A program made the translations under genes and the position numbers. From contig JAPPNY010000068.1 of the NCBI GenBank assembly GCA_028818385.1, positions 1-56,215 of the forward strand: 56,215 nucleotides of DNA, in the 5' to 3' direction. The stretch is from Spirochaetaceae bacterium. Lineage in GTDB: Bacteria > Spirochaetota > Spirochaetia > SZUA-6 > Bin103. Of the stretch, positions 1 to 8,823 are shown in pieces. The notes beneath the pieces are model-generated. The model was not told the origin of the DNA, did no database searches, and saw nothing but the letters and a program-made list of their open reading frames with translations. Within the stretch, counting starts at the first letter, position 1, and each line of letters opens with the position of its first letter.

Positions 1-111
1 CGCCCCATGATCCCAACCTGCCTCAAACCGTCCGCCCCGGCTGAATAGTTACCTCAAGACGATCATTCCCAGTCGCAAGATGACACGACGGTACCTGGGA
101 GGTGGGTTGCG

Positions 112-393
112 ATGAATCTGACCGAAGAAGAGCAGCGGTTGCTCGATTCAGTCGAGCGGGGAGAGTGGAAGACCATTCCCGGCTTCGATCAGGCAGCCGA
201 GCGCTACCGCGCCGCCGCTCGTGCAACTCTGCGTAAGGACAAGCGCGTCAGCATCAGGATGTCGGAGCGCGACCTGATCCACTTCCGGAAGGCGGCCTTG
301 CGCGAGGGGTTGCCCTACCAGACCCTCATCTCCAGCGTTCTGCACAAGTACATCAACGGGCTCCTCGTGGACGCGAGAGGCAACTCGAAGTAG
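112..393 (+). CDS. CopG/RHH-type antitoxin-like protein
   Basis: 93 aa, predicted DNA-binding antitoxin of a type II toxin-antitoxin pair. The N-terminal half is acidic and helical (LTEEEQRLL, GEWKTIPGF). The C-terminal half has the pattern KRVSIRMSERDL followed by GLPYQTLISSVLHKY, a ribbon-helix-helix of the CopG/BrnA-antitoxin kind, in which the RVSIRMS strand would contact DNA. A good ribosome-binding site (GGGAGGT, positions 97-103) sits 8 nt before the ATG. In this family the toxin gene usually lies just upstream, but the first 111 bases are closed by stops in all three plus frames, so no adjacent toxin is visible. It may be an orphan antitoxin, or its partner lies further upstream, outside the window. 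Confidence 0.7.
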   Translation: MNLTEEEQRLLDSVERGEWKTIPGFDQAAERYRAAARATLRKDKRVSIRMSERDLIHFRKAALREGLPYQTLISSVLHKYINGLLVDARGNSK

Positions 394-484
394 TCGGCGA
401 GTCCACGACTCTGACTCTCGACCGAACAGGGGATCCCGCGGACATCTTGACCTCACCCGTCGGCCGCAGGAGATTGACCCGGCG

Positions 485-2418
485 ATGAGCGATGACCAGG
501 TGCCGGCCGGCCCGGATGCCTGCGACGACCTGAACCCGGGCTGGCAGCCGGGCGATCCGATCGCGTACATCGATCCGGAGTCGCCCGCCGCGACGGTTCC
601 GCCCTACCGGGGCGAGCGCTACGAGGCGCTGGTGCCCGACACGTTCGACGTGGCCGAGCGCGCGCGGCAGGTGATCAATCCGCTCACGGAGGCGACCGAC
701 GCCGGCGCCGACCGCGAGATCTACTTCATGGGCGTCCTCTGCGTCAAACCGGCTCTGCTGTGCCACGGCGTCAGCGACGCCAACGTGCAGCCGAAGTTCC
801 AGCTCACCGTGCCACTCATGCGCATGATCAGCGGCAGCGAGCAGAACCTGCAGGTCGAGGCCGACTGGCTGACGCGGCTGCGCCGCTGCATCGGCCCGGA
901 CGGGCTCTTCTACTTGCCGCTGCGGGGCCGGCCGTGGGGGCGGCCTCCATCCCCAACTGGATCCGGAACGGACCCGGCAGGGACCAGTACCTGAATCCCT
1001 TCGCCATGGGCATGACGCTGGCGGCCATGACCCTGCTGGCGCGGCGGGATTCCGGCGAGGAGTGGTCGGCGAAGGCGCGCGCCACGGTGGACGGGCTGAC
1101 CGGCCTGGCCGTGGACGAGGGCGACATCGCCTACTTCTGGCCCAGCGCGTTCCGGGCGGTGCAGAAGCGGCCGGCCGCCACCGAGCCTCCCGTCACCGAG
1201 GAGAACGGCGAGGCATGCCGGCTGCCATACGGCCTGGTGCACGCCTATCGCCTCCTCGGCCACGAGCCGGCGCTCACGCTGGCGGGCAAGAACCTCCGGT
1301 ACCTGCGGCGCTACTTCTTCCGCGAGGACGGCAGCTTTCTGCGGGAGCCCGGCGACGCGATGACCGTCCACTTCCACGAGCATTCGCGTGCGATCCTGAC
1401 GACGCTGGAGTACGCGGCGTCGGCCGGCGACGAAGAGATGATGGACTTCGCACTCCGCAGCTTCGAGTGGGTCAGGAACCTGGGCGTACATCCGCGGGGG
1501 CGCGCTTCGAGCGTCTGGCAGCCAGGCGGACCCGGCGGCCCGCTAGTCGGCTACTTTCCGGAGTTCGTCAACAGCGTGCAGTGGCATGCATCCGAGCTGT
1601 GCAACGTCGCCGACATGATCGCGCTGGCGATCCGGTTCTCGGAGCTGGGGCGTGGCGACTACTGGGACGACGCCGACCGGTGGACCCGAAACATGTTCGC
1701 CGAGGGGCAGCTACAGACCACGGACTGGATCGACCGCATCACCGAGGCGGACGCCTACAACCCGCCGCCCGCCGAGTTGCTGCCCACCGGAGCATCGTCG
1801 GGCCGTGGTGCACGGCGGACTCGGTTCCCGAGCGCGACCGCGGCGCGTTCGCCGGCTACCCGGCCGTCAACGACTGGTACGTCAGGTACGGCATCGGCAT
1901 CCAGCACTGCTGCACCGCCACTGCGGCGCTGACGCTGTACCAGCTCTGGAAGATCATCGTGCACCGGGACGCCGGCCGGCTGCGGGTGAACCTGCTGATG
2001 AACCACGCCTCGCGGTGGGCGGACGTCGACAGCTTCCTCCCCTACCAGGGCCGGGTCGAGGTGCGCCCGAAGGTCGACGCCGACCTCGACATCCGCATCC
2101 CGGAGTGGGTGCTCCCGGAGAGGCGGCATGCACGGTCAACGGGGCACGGCGCGAGCTCGCCTGGGACGGACGCTACGCTCGGATCGGCCCGGTCGGCGCC
2201 TCAAAGCGGGTCTCGCTCACGTTCCCATCGGCGAGCGCACGGACGTCGCCTACGTGGAGAAGCACCGCTACGTGCTCACGCGTCGGGGAAACGACGTGGT
2301 CGACATCGATCCGCCGGGCCGCCACTGCCCGCTCTACCAGCGGCGCCACTACCGCGATGGCGAGCCCCGCCTGCGCACGGTCACCCGCTTCGTCAGCCGC
2401 GAGAACGTGGACTGGTAG
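485..2418 (+). pseudogene. GH127-like (DUF1680) hydrolase gene broken by four -1 frameshifts
   Basis: Four consecutive open segments in different frames together match the intact paralogue at 24956-26806 from end to end. The frame changes near 935, 1790, 2113 and 2224, each time by -1, so restoring four single bases gives 646 codons including the stop. The family motifs survive: an E-L-C element (SELCNVADM) and a Cys-Cys pair (QHCCTATAA), which correspond to the Glu-x-Cys and Cys-Cys zinc/nucleophile residues of GH127 beta-L-arabinofuranosidases. No signal peptide is visible. The shifts lie in or next to short G or C runs, so sequencing error is at least as likely as genuine decay. Start ATG 485 has AGGAG at 468-472, a rather long 12-nt spacing. 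Substrate is unknown. Confidence 0.7.
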
Positions 2419-2468
2419 CCCGCTGCCGTCTTTGCCGACCCTGCCGCACACTTGGTCGCCAACGTCGA

Positions 2469-2496
2469 TTGACAACGACAGAGCCAAGCGTAGCAT
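2469..2496 (+). promoter_or_regulatory. sigma70-like promoter for the DUF4160 gene
   Basis: TTGACA (2469-2474), 16-nt spacer, TAGCAT (2491-2496). The GTG start at 2503 follows only 6 nt later, so the transcript probably begins at the start codon (leaderless). The -35 box is a perfect consensus match; the -10 fits TAnnnT. Confidence 0.45.
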
Positions 2497-2502
2497 AGAC
2501 GC

Positions 2503-2697
2503 GTGGCGCGGGTTCGCCGCGGTGGTTATGTCTTCGTCACCTGGATTACCGACCATGCTCCGCGTCACGTTCACGTCTATCGCGACCGGACATTGGTCGT
2601 GAAGTGGGACCTGGAGAACCGGAAACCCATGAGAGGCAGTGCAACACGCCACATCCTGAACTTGATCACAGAGCTTGAGGCCGAGGGAATTCTGTGA
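2503..2697 (+). CDS. DUF4160 domain protein, probable toxin-like partner
   Basis: 64 aa. The sequence ITDHAPRHVHVYRDRTLVVKWDL followed by MRGSATRHIL is diagnostic of DUF4160, a small domain commonly encoded beside a DUF2442 or HTH protein and treated as a toxin-antitoxin-like module. The H-x-P-R-H-V-H-V-Y core is intact. The GTG start has no Shine-Dalgarno sequence but a TTGACA/TAGCAT promoter ends 6 nt before it, which suggests leaderless translation. The stop codon overlaps the ATG of the next gene by 4 nt, so the two are translationally coupled. The biochemical activity of DUF4160 is not established, so 'toxin' is inferred from gene pairing. Confidence 0.75.
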   Translation: MARVRRGGYVFVTWITDHAPRHVHVYRDRTLVVKWDLENRKPMRGSATRHILNLITELEAEGIL

Positions 2698-3179
2698 AGA
2701 TCCGCTCGGTACGGTTCAGTAATCGAAGGCAAGTGTTCGAGATCGCGACGTGGTCGAAGAAGTACCCATTTCCCTACAGCAAGGCAGACCCTGCGCCGAC
2801 TGCCGGCGACCCGGTGGTGGGTTGCGTGGTTGATGAGGAGTTGGCGCGTGAAGCATTCGTCGTCACCATGAAGTCAGGACGGGAGGCCACGGTCCACATC
2901 GAACAGATACTCGAACTCAATCGGGACCCTGGCTACCTGCACGATCTGTTTTTGTACGAACTCTCGCTCGAAGCGCAGCGGAGAGTGAACGCAAGCGGTC
3001 TCTCCAGGGATGAGATCATCCGCCGTCTCGGCACCTCCGACACGCAGTTCGATCGCTTGCTGGACCAGACGAACTACCGCAAGTCAGTCGATAGAATACT
3101 GAATCTGCTGCACGTCCTGAACTGCGATGTCGAGATCGTCGTGCGGTCAGGCGACCGTGCGACCCCACCTGAACGCTGA
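2694..3179 (+). CDS. DUF2442-like/HTH antitoxin-like protein paired with DUF4160
   Basis: 161 aa, starting at an ATG that overlaps the stop of the DUF4160 gene. The N-terminal ~90 residues are beta-rich (MKIRSVRFSNRRQVFEIAT, ATVHIEQILEL) and unrecognised beyond a loose likeness to DUF2442 partners. The C-terminal ~55 residues contain an XRE-like helix-turn-helix: LSRDEIIRRLGTSDTQFDRLLD followed by YRKSVDRILNLLHVL and a final strand VEIVVR, as in HigA-type antitoxins. The overlap, shared orientation and HTH suggest that it neutralises the DUF4160 protein and represses the pair. That role is inferred. The following gene begins inside or just after its 3' end. Confidence 0.6.
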   Translation: MKIRSVRFSNRRQVFEIATWSKKYPFPYSKADPAPTAGDPVVGCVVDEELAREAFVVTMKSGREATVHIEQILELNRDPGYLHDLFLYELSLEAQRRVNASGLSRDEIIRRLGTSDTQFDRLLDQTNYRKSVDRILNLLHVLNCDVEIVVRSGDRATPPER

Positions 3180-4110
3180 TTTGTCGACGGACGGGCGCCG
3201 GCCCCGCGTCATCCACCGCGAGCCCGCAGTCGAGGGGTTCAGCGTCGAGACCGGGGTGCTCAGCTCGACTCAGAACGTCCAGGTCAACTTCCGGCCGCGC
3301 GGCTGGTACCGCCGGGAGGAGTGGTTCGGCCGCAACCGCGACAGCGCGCTGGGCATGTGGTCACTGGCGGTCCCGGAGATGATCGGCACCAGCGAGGGGT
3401 TCGTCTTCGGCTTCGAGGTGCCCGACAGATGGCGGCCGACCGGCGGCGGCGACGCCGTCGAGTACACCGCCGAAAGCCGCCCGCTGGGGCCGGATTTCGA
3501 CCGGGCGTGCTTCGCGGGCCCCGACCACCTGATCGACCGCGACGGGCCGGTCCGTTACCGGGCGGAGATCGTCGTCGGCTTCGATCTGGTCGAGGTCGCG
3601 CTCCACATCACCAACCTGTCCGAGACGGCGACCACGTTCTTCTCCCACGTCTGCTGCCGCTTCCATGGAAGGGGACTGGTCTGGGGCTGGCGCGAGCGTG
3701 CGCTGGTCAACGTGGAGGGCAGTTGGATCCCGGCCGACCGTCTGCTGCGCGGCGACGGCTACCCGCCGGCCCGGCACTGGTTCCTGCCGGCAAACCACCC
3801 GGGCCGCACATTCATGGAGATGTTCCGCCCGGGCAGTCCCGACGACCCGCGCACCCAGGTCATCACCGGTCCCTGGATCGCGATGCCCATGCAGGACACC
3901 CGCTACACCACGATCTACGGATCGCCGCAGGCGGGCATGCTGTTCGTCAACCCGGACAACCCCTGCCTGCACAGCGACGCGGTGAGCCGCTCGGTCGCCC
4001 CCGGCGCCACCGCCGTGCAGCGCACGTACCTCGCCGCGTTCGAGTTGCCGCTCGACGAAGCACTTGTTGAGCTCGACTCCCGCATCGGGCACCGGACCGC
4101 CACCCCCTGA
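3157..4110 (+). CDS. conserved hypothetical beta-rich protein
   Basis: I do not recognise the family. From the GTG at 3157 it is 317 aa; an upstream ATG (3127) would overlap the previous gene by 53 nt, and a TTG at 3181 is a third option. Alternating hydrophobic strands and phrases such as YRAEIVVGFDLVEVALHITNL suggest a mutarotase-like or supersandwich beta fold, of the type that binds carbohydrate, but no catalytic motif is obvious. It has no signal peptide. It lies between a TA-like pair and the dppD-dppF genes, on the same strand and 33 nt before dppD, so a role with the importer is possible. Function unknown. Confidence 0.6.
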   Translation: MRPHLNADLSTDGRRPRVIHREPAVEGFSVETGVLSSTQNVQVNFRPRGWYRREEWFGRNRDSALGMWSLAVPEMIGTSEGFVFGFEVPDRWRPTGGGDAVEYTAESRPLGPDFDRACFAGPDHLIDRDGPVRYRAEIVVGFDLVEVALHITNLSETATTFFSHVCCRFHGRGLVWGWRERALVNVEGSWIPADRLLRGDGYPPARHWFLPANHPGRTFMEMFRPGSPDDPRTQVITGPWIAMPMQDTRYTTIYGSPQAGMLFVNPDNPCLHSDAVSRSVAPGATAVQRTYLAAFELPLDEALVELDSRIGHRTATP

Positions 4111-4143
4111 GAGCGCCGCGGCGCGTGGTACGATCGCCGGACC

Positions 4144-5181
4144 ATGCGCCCGAAGCCCGCTGGCGGCGCTCCCGACCCGTCACCCGCCGGCGACGTCGGG
4201 CTCCTGCGAGTGGAGGAGCTCAGGACCCACTTCAAGACGCGGGACGGGGTAATCCGGGCCGTGGACGGGGTCAGCTTCTCCCTGGACGAGGGCGAGGTGC
4301 TCGGCGTCGTCGGCGAGAGCGGGTGCGGCAAGAGCGTCATGGCGCAGTCGGTGCTGCGCATCCTGCCGGAGCCGCTCGGCAGGATCACAGGCGGCGCCAT
4401 CCACTACCGTCGAGCGGCCGGCGACACGGTCGACCTGGCGGGCTACCGCGCCGACGACGAGGAGCTTCGCGCCCTGCGTGGCGGCGAGATCTCGATGGTG
4501 TTCCAGGAGCCGATGAACTCCCTGCACCCGATCAAGACGGTCGGCGCGCAGATCATCGAAGCGATCCTGCTGCACCAGGACACGGACAAGAGAGCCGCCC
4601 GCGAGCGGGCGGTCGAGCTCATCGATCGGGTCGGCATCGCCGCGCCCGCCCGGCGGGTGGACGACTATCCGGGTCAGATGAGCGGCGGCATGCGCCAGCG
4701 GGTGATGATCGCCATGGCGCTGAGCTGCAACCCGCGCCTGCTGTTCGCCGACGAGCCGACCACCGCCCTGGACGTCACCATCCAGGCGCAGATCGTCGAC
4801 CTGATGCTGGAGCTGCACGAGGCGTACGGCATGTCGCTGGTGGTCATCACCCACAACATGGGGCTGGTCGCCCGCATGGCGCAGCGGGTGGCGGTCATGT
4901 ACCTGGGCCGGATCGTCGAGCTCACCGACGTCCAGTCGGTGTTCAAGCGCCCCCTGCACCCCTACACGCAGGGGCTGCTGCGCTCGATGCCGCTGCGTGG
5001 AGTGACCAAGAGCACGGCCCTGGAAGCGATCGAGGGGACGGTGCCGTCGCCCTACGCCCAGCGGCGCGGGTGCAGCTTCGCGCCCCGATGCCCGCACGCC
5101 GAGCCTCGCTGCTTCACCGACGAGCCGCCGGTGACGGCGACCGGCGAGGGCCACCGGGTGGCCTGCTGGCTCTACGAATGA
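4144..5181 (+). CDS. dppD: oligopeptide/oligosaccharide ABC importer ATPase, DppD/OppD type (first system)
   Basis: 345 aa. One of the two cytoplasmic nucleotide-binding subunits of a Dpp/Opp-class importer. Walker A GESGCGKS lies at residues 57-64, the ABC signature SGGMRQR near 180-186, and Walker [13 protein letters not shown] near 199-210, followed by the H-loop ITHNM. The C-terminal oligopeptide-transporter domain ends with the Cys pattern [14 protein letters not shown], reported to hold an iron-sulfur cluster in some DppD proteins. A TACGAT box at 4129-4134 ends 9 nt before the ATG; no Shine-Dalgarno is visible. The stop overlaps the start of dppF (ATGA). Its likely permeases and binding protein lie on the opposite strand at 8824-12917, an unusual split. 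Confidence 0.9.
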   Translation: MRPKPAGGAPDPSPAGDVGLLRVEELRTHFKTRDGVIRAVDGVSFSLDEGEVLGVVGESGCGKSVMAQSVLRILPEPLGRITGGAIHYRRAAGDTVDLAGYRADDEELRALRGGEISMVFQEPMNSLHPIKTVGAQIIEAILLHQDTDKRAARERAVELIDRVGIAAPARRVDDYPGQMSGGMRQRVMIAMALSCNPRLLFADEPTTALDVTIQAQIVDLMLELHEAYGMSLVVITHNMGLVARMAQRVAVMYLGRIVELTDVQSVFKRPLHPYTQGLLRSMPLRGVTKSTALEAIEGTVPSPYAQRRGCSFAPRCPHAEPRCFTDEPPVTATGEGHRVACWLYE

Positions 5182-6191
5182 GCGTTCTGGAGGTCGAGGG
5201 GCTCACCAAGCTCTTCCCCATCCATCGCGGCCTGCTGCGGCGCCGCGTGGGCGACATCCGCGCCGTGGACGACGTGAGCTTCTCGGTGGCCGTGCGCGAG
5301 ACGCTCGGCATCGTCGGCGAGTCAGGCTCCGGCAAGACCACCGTCGCCCGCTGCCTCATGCGGCTGGTGGAGCCGACCTCCGGCAGCATCCGCCTGGCCG
5401 TCGACGGCGCGAGCTGGGACGTGGTGGCGCTGCAGCGGGACGAGCTCAAGGCGATCAAGCGCCACATGCAGATCGTCTTCCAGGACCCGGTGTCCTCGCT
5501 GGACCCGCGCATGTCGGTGGGCGACGTCATCGGCGAGGGGCTGGTGCTGCACGGCATGAAGCGCCGCAGGGAGCGCGAGGCGCGCGTGGCCGAGTTGCTC
5601 GACCTGGTCGGCATGGACCCGGCCGTGATGCGCCGCTACCCGCACGAGTTTTCCGGCGGCCAGCGGCAGCGGATCGGCATCGCCCGCGCGCTGGCGCTCG
5701 GCCCGCGGGTGCTGCTCTGCGACGAGCCGGTGTCGGCCCTGGACGTCTCCATCCAGGCGCAGGTGCTCAACCTGTTCAACCGGCTGCAGCGCGAGCTCGG
5801 CCTAAGCTACCTCTTCATCGCCCACGACCTGACCGTCGTGCAGTACGTCAGCGACCGCATCGCGGTGATGTACCTGGGCCGGGTGGTCGAGGTGGCGCCG
5901 GCCGGCGTGCTCGGCGAGCAGCCGCTGCACCCCTACACGGAGGCGCTGCTCGGTGCGATCCCCCTCCCCGACCCGGACCAGGACGCGCAGCCGGCGGTCA
6001 AGGGCGACATCCCCGACCCGTCGTCTCCGCCGGCCGGCTGTCACTTCCACACCCGCTGTCCGTACGCGGTGGAGGAGTGCCGCCAGCGGGAGCCGGAGCT
6101 CCGCGAGCTGCGCGCGGCAAGCCGGCATGAGGTGGCGTGTCACCGCGCCGACGAGCTGAGCCTGGCGGGCCTCCACCTTTCACGCGCCTGA
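5178..6191 (+). CDS. dppF: oligopeptide/oligosaccharide ABC importer ATPase, DppF/OppF type (first system)
   Basis: 337 aa from the ATG at 5178, which overlaps the dppD stop in an ATGA arrangement. Longer open sequence upstream in this frame is an out-of-frame shadow of dppD. Walker A GESGSGKTT begins at residue 47, the signature SGGQRQR at about 159, Walker B VLLCDEPVSALD follows, and the H-loop reads IAHDL. The C-terminal oligo_HPY-type region has the Cys pattern CHFHTRCPYAVEEC. Together with DppD it should form the ATPase heterodimer powering import. No permease gene follows: the next gene is convergent and starts its 3' end only 15 nt away. Confidence 0.9.
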   Translation: MSVLEVEGLTKLFPIHRGLLRRRVGDIRAVDDVSFSVAVRETLGIVGESGSGKTTVARCLMRLVEPTSGSIRLAVDGASWDVVALQRDELKAIKRHMQIVFQDPVSSLDPRMSVGDVIGEGLVLHGMKRRREREARVAELLDLVGMDPAVMRRYPHEFSGGQRQRIGIARALALGPRVLLCDEPVSALDVSIQAQVLNLFNRLQRELGLSYLFIAHDLTVVQYVSDRIAVMYLGRVVEVAPAGVLGEQPLHPYTEALLGAIPLPDPDQDAQPAVKGDIPDPSSPPAGCHFHTRCPYAVEECRQREPELRELRAASRHEVACHRADELSLAGLHLSRA

Positions 6192-6206
6192 AGCGCGTCC
6201 TCTGCG

Positions 6207-7484
6207 TCAAGGCCGGAAGAAAACGGTCTCGACCTCCTCGATGCCTTCGTCCGCCGTGAAGCGCCACACCCCGATGTAGCCTTCGCGCAGATCGCCCTTC
6301 TCGTCCCAGTCCAGCGTGGTGGCGACCCCCTCGTAATCGACCTTCCGGCCGTCGGCCAGCAGCCGAAGGGCATCGGCAACGCCGCCGGGGGTGCCCGGAA
6401 CGGCCTGTCCCGGCGGGCTGCCGATGTCCCGCAGATGGTCCCGTATGGCGGCGCCGTCCAGGCTCCCCGCAGCCTGCGCGGCGAGGGCCACGGCTATCGT
6501 CGCATCGTAGGTCTCCTTGACGTAGGTGAAGGCAGGCGGCCCGCCGTGCTCGGCCACGAACGACTCCTCCCACTCGCCGGCGGCGGCGCTGTCGGGAGTC
6601 GGCGCTCCGGCGGTACCGTACATGCCGCCCAGCGCGGCGCCTCCGAGCTCCCTGACCAGTCGGGTTCTCTTGCCGGCGTCGGCGAAGACGAATTGCGCAT
6701 AGATGCCGTGGTCGATCGCTTCCCGGACGATGGCCAGGGCCTGGTCCTCGAAGGTGACGACCACCAGCGCCTGAGCCCCGGCGCCGGCGCTCCGCCGCAG
6801 CTCGGCACGATACGTCGGCTGGTCATCGGCGACCGGGACAGCCCGCAGCGTCCCATGCCATGCGTCCGCGAAGATGTCCGCCAGTCCCTGTCCGTAGGGG
6901 TCGTCGCGGTAGATCAGGCCCACGTTGTCGAAGCCGCGCTCCCGCGTCACCCGCGCCAGCACGGGCCCCTGGGCCGTGTCGGCGAGGGTTGTGCGGAAGA
7001 AGAAGTCGTCGTCGTTGGCATCGGTGAGCCGAGGTGAGGTCGCCGACGGGCTGATGGTCGGGATGCCGGCCGGCCCCGTCACGACCTCCGCCACCGGCAA
7101 CGCCGCCGCGCTGGCGTTGGGGCCGACGACGGCATGCACTCCTTCCTGCTCCACCAGGTGCCGCGCCGCGCGCACCGCCGGATCCGGGTTGCGGGTGGCG
7201 TCGGCCGTCACGCCCAGCACGGGCCGGCCCAGCACACCCCCGCCGTCGTTCAGGTGGCGGATGGCCAGGTCGAAGGCACGTTTCCTGTCCGCCGACGTTT
7301 CGCGAGCGCCGGAGAAGTCGAGCAGCAGACCGATTCTCATCGGCTCCGAGCCGTCCGCCCAAGCCCGCCCCGCGCCCAGGACGGCCGCTAGCAGTGCGCA
7401 CACGACCACAAAACGAACGCTTGCACCGCCTGATCTGCTTCTCGACCGGGATCTCCGAATCCATTCCATGCGGTACACGCTCAC
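6207..7484 (-). CDS. branched-chain amino acid-type (LivJ-like) periplasmic binding protein
   Basis: 425 aa. Periplasmic binding protein of the Peripla_BP_6 (LivJ/urea/amide) family. After a basic N-terminus a Sec signal is visible at about residues 24-44 (FVVVCALLAAVLGAGRAWA, then DG), with no lipobox. The mature part has typical phrases: MRIGLLLDFSG, AFDLAIRHLNDGGGVLGRPV, AVVGPNASAAALPVAEV, ISPSATSP and FFFRTTLADTAQG. In-frame GTG at 7484, a second GTG and an ATG (MEWIRR) are all possible starts, and none has a clear ribosome-binding site. No LivHMGF genes are present, so it is an orphan that either serves a remote transporter or acts as a sensor. It lies between two TA- or transport-type blocks. 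Confidence 0.85.
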   Translation of the reverse strand: MSVYRMEWIRRSRSRSRSGGASVRFVVVCALLAAVLGAGRAWADGSEPMRIGLLLDFSGARETSADRKRAFDLAIRHLNDGGGVLGRPVLGVTADATRNPDPAVRAARHLVEQEGVHAVVGPNASAAALPVAEVVTGPAGIPTISPSATSPRLTDANDDDFFFRTTLADTAQGPVLARVTRERGFDNVGLIYRDDPYGQGLADIFADAWHGTLRAVPVADDQPTYRAELRRSAGAGAQALVVVTFEDQALAIVREAIDHGIYAQFVFADAGKRTRLVRELGGAALGGMYGTAGAPTPDSAAAGEWEESFVAEHGGPPAFTYVKETYDATIAVALAAQAAGSLDGAAIRDHLRDIGSPPGQAVPGTPGGVADALRLLADGRKVDYEGVATTLDWDEKGDLREGYIGVWRFTADEGIEEVETVFFRP

Positions 7485-7524
7485 CGCAGGGTATCACGCG
7501 GGGTCGGCATCTTCGGACAGTCGG

Positions 7525-7555
7525 TTGACGGCCCCTGCCAGCGATCGGATATGCT
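7525..7555 (+). promoter_or_regulatory. candidate promoter for the Xre-RES operon
   Basis: TTGACG (7525-7530), a 19-nt spacer and TATGCT (7550-7555), followed after 7 nt by ATG 7563. The long spacer is a weakness, but the geometry matches other putative leaderless starts here. Confidence 0.35.
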
Positions 7556-7562
7556 CTGGAGT

Positions 7563-8189
7563 ATGGCCATTGTCCGAATCCGTTCCGTTCAGGGTCCGTT
7601 CGACGATCCCGTGGTTGCCCACCTCGCGGTTGCGGTTCTGACTCGTGCGGAGGCAATGGGGCTGCTTCCCCCGAAGGAAGCGATCGAACGGTTGGACATG
7701 CACACGTTTCGGCGTCTGATCGAAGGGATTGCGCAAGCGGGCATCGGCAATGGCCTGCTCCCCGACCTCGCGGCGTCTTCGAGTCCGAATCCAAGGCAGC
7801 TCGCGGTCACACTGCAGAAGCTCAACGAAGCCCTTGATGCGTCGCCGATGCCGACGTGCGAATGGGCCGGCGTGAACGGCGTACTGGGCGGCGATGTGCT
7901 CGCCTCGCTTCTCGGAATCTCCTCTTCCAGCGTGCGCCGCTATCTGTCGGGGAGCCGCGCGACTCCCGATGGGATCGCGGCTCGCCTCCACTTCCTGGCA
8001 CTGGTCATCGGCGACCTTGCGGGGGCCTACAATGACTTCGGCGTCCGCCGGTGGTTCCAGCGCCCGCGGAAACTGCTCGGCAGCCGCTCACCTGCTCAGC
8101 TCCTGGATGGCACGTGGCAACCCGAGGACCCCGGCCCGCAACGGGTGCGCGACCTTGCCGCCGCCCTGGTCTCCTCGCCGGCAACGTGA
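7563..8189 (+). CDS. Xre/ParS-family antitoxin of a RES-Xre toxin-antitoxin pair
   Basis: 208 aa from ATG 7563. An ATG at 7551 is possible, but it falls inside the putative -10 box. The C-terminal half resembles the Xre/MbcA/ParS antitoxins (DUF2384 toxin-binding domain): an HTH-like stretch LASLLGISSSSVRRYLSGSRATP is followed by ARLHFLALVIGDLAGAYNDFGVRRWFQRPRKLL and SPAQLLDGTWQPEDPGPQRV, the WFxxPxxxLxGxxPxxLL signature of the toxin-binding domain. It should bind and neutralise the downstream RES toxin and repress its own promoter. The stop codon overlaps the toxin's GTG by 4 nt (GTGA), the usual coupling in this family. Confidence 0.88.
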   Translation: MAIVRIRSVQGPFDDPVVAHLAVAVLTRAEAMGLLPPKEAIERLDMHTFRRLIEGIAQAGIGNGLLPDLAASSSPNPRQLAVTLQKLNEALDASPMPTCEWAGVNGVLGGDVLASLLGISSSSVRRYLSGSRATPDGIAARLHFLALVIGDLAGAYNDFGVRRWFQRPRKLLGSRSPAQLLDGTWQPEDPGPQRVRDLAAALVSSPAT

Positions 8190-8710
8190 TCGCGTTCCGC
8201 CACACCGATCCCCGCTATCCGTTTCTGTGGGAGAGTCGTTCGCAACCAGCCGGGCGCTGGCACGCACAGGGCGAAGGACCGGCTCATTACTTCAGTGACA
8301 CACCGGACGGAGCGTGGGCCGAGTTCCTGCGTCACGAGGAGATCACCGAGCCCGAGGACCTGTCCGGCATCCGGCGTGCGCTGTGGGTAGGAGACATGGG
8401 AGGCGAGCCGCCGCAACGGCCCACGATGCCGCTGCACGTCACCACCGGCGGTCCCGAAACGTATGAGAGATGCCAGGCGGAGGCACGGCGTTTGAGAGCT
8501 GAAGGAGCCACGGCGATCGCCGCTCCTTCAGCGGCCCTCCTGCCGGGCGCGGCGAGAGGATGGCGGGTTGACGGCGGCCTCCGCCCCGGCACGGCGCGGG
8601 ACGGCAGGGTATTCGTCCTCTACGGCCCGCGGCCGGACCTGACCGGATGGGCCACAACCGTTGCCGGTCGTCCGGGCAGCGAGCTTCTGCCCCACGTCCG
8701 TCATTTCTGA
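8186..8710 (+). CDS. RES-domain toxin (NAD-degrading type) of the Xre-RES pair
   Basis: 174 aa from GTG 8186, overlapping the antitoxin stop. RES domains are ADP-ribosyltransferase-like toxins; characterised members deplete cellular NAD+. The three name-giving residues are present: Arg24 in AGRWHAQG, Glu46 in DGAWAEFLRHE, and Ser115 in AAPSAALLPGA. The open sequence extending upstream to 8051 in this frame is not needed and overlaps the antitoxin gene. Length is typical. Two strong hairpins follow the stop (8712-8776) before the convergent SBP gene. The toxin looks intact. Confidence 0.88.
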   Translation: MIAFRHTDPRYPFLWESRSQPAGRWHAQGEGPAHYFSDTPDGAWAEFLRHEEITEPEDLSGIRRALWVGDMGGEPPQRPTMPLHVTTGGPETYERCQAEARRLRAEGATAIAAPSAALLPGAARGWRVDGGLRPGTARDGRVFVLYGPRPDLTGWATTVAGRPGSELLPHVRHF

Positions 8711-8711
8711 C

Positions 8712-8776
8712 GCCCGGCACATCTGACGCCGGGCAAGAAAGGAAGGGCGCGTGCGCGCCGAAACGTCCACGCGCCC
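8712..8776. terminator. double hairpin between convergent genes
   Basis: Two perfect inverted repeats: GCCCGGC (8712-8718)/GCCGGGC (8728-8734) with a 9-nt loop, then GGGCGCGTG (8745-8753)/CACGCGCCC (8768-8776) with a 14-nt loop. Neither is followed by a T-run on either strand. Position between convergent stops suggests bidirectional termination. Confidence 0.5.
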
Positions 8777-8823
8777 TGGGTCTGGCTCCTCAGGCAGGCC
8801 GAGGCGGGTCTATCCGTGCGGCC

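Noticed and set aside
1..111. A toxin gene for the CopG-like antitoxin
   Set aside because: All three plus frames are closed by stop codons before the ATG and no toxin-like residues are visible; at most a few codons of an upstream gene's end could be present.
4125..5177. Upstream extension of the dppF frame through dppD
   Set aside because: The translated extension is Arg/Gly-rich noise; the true start is ATG 5178 in the ATGA overlap.
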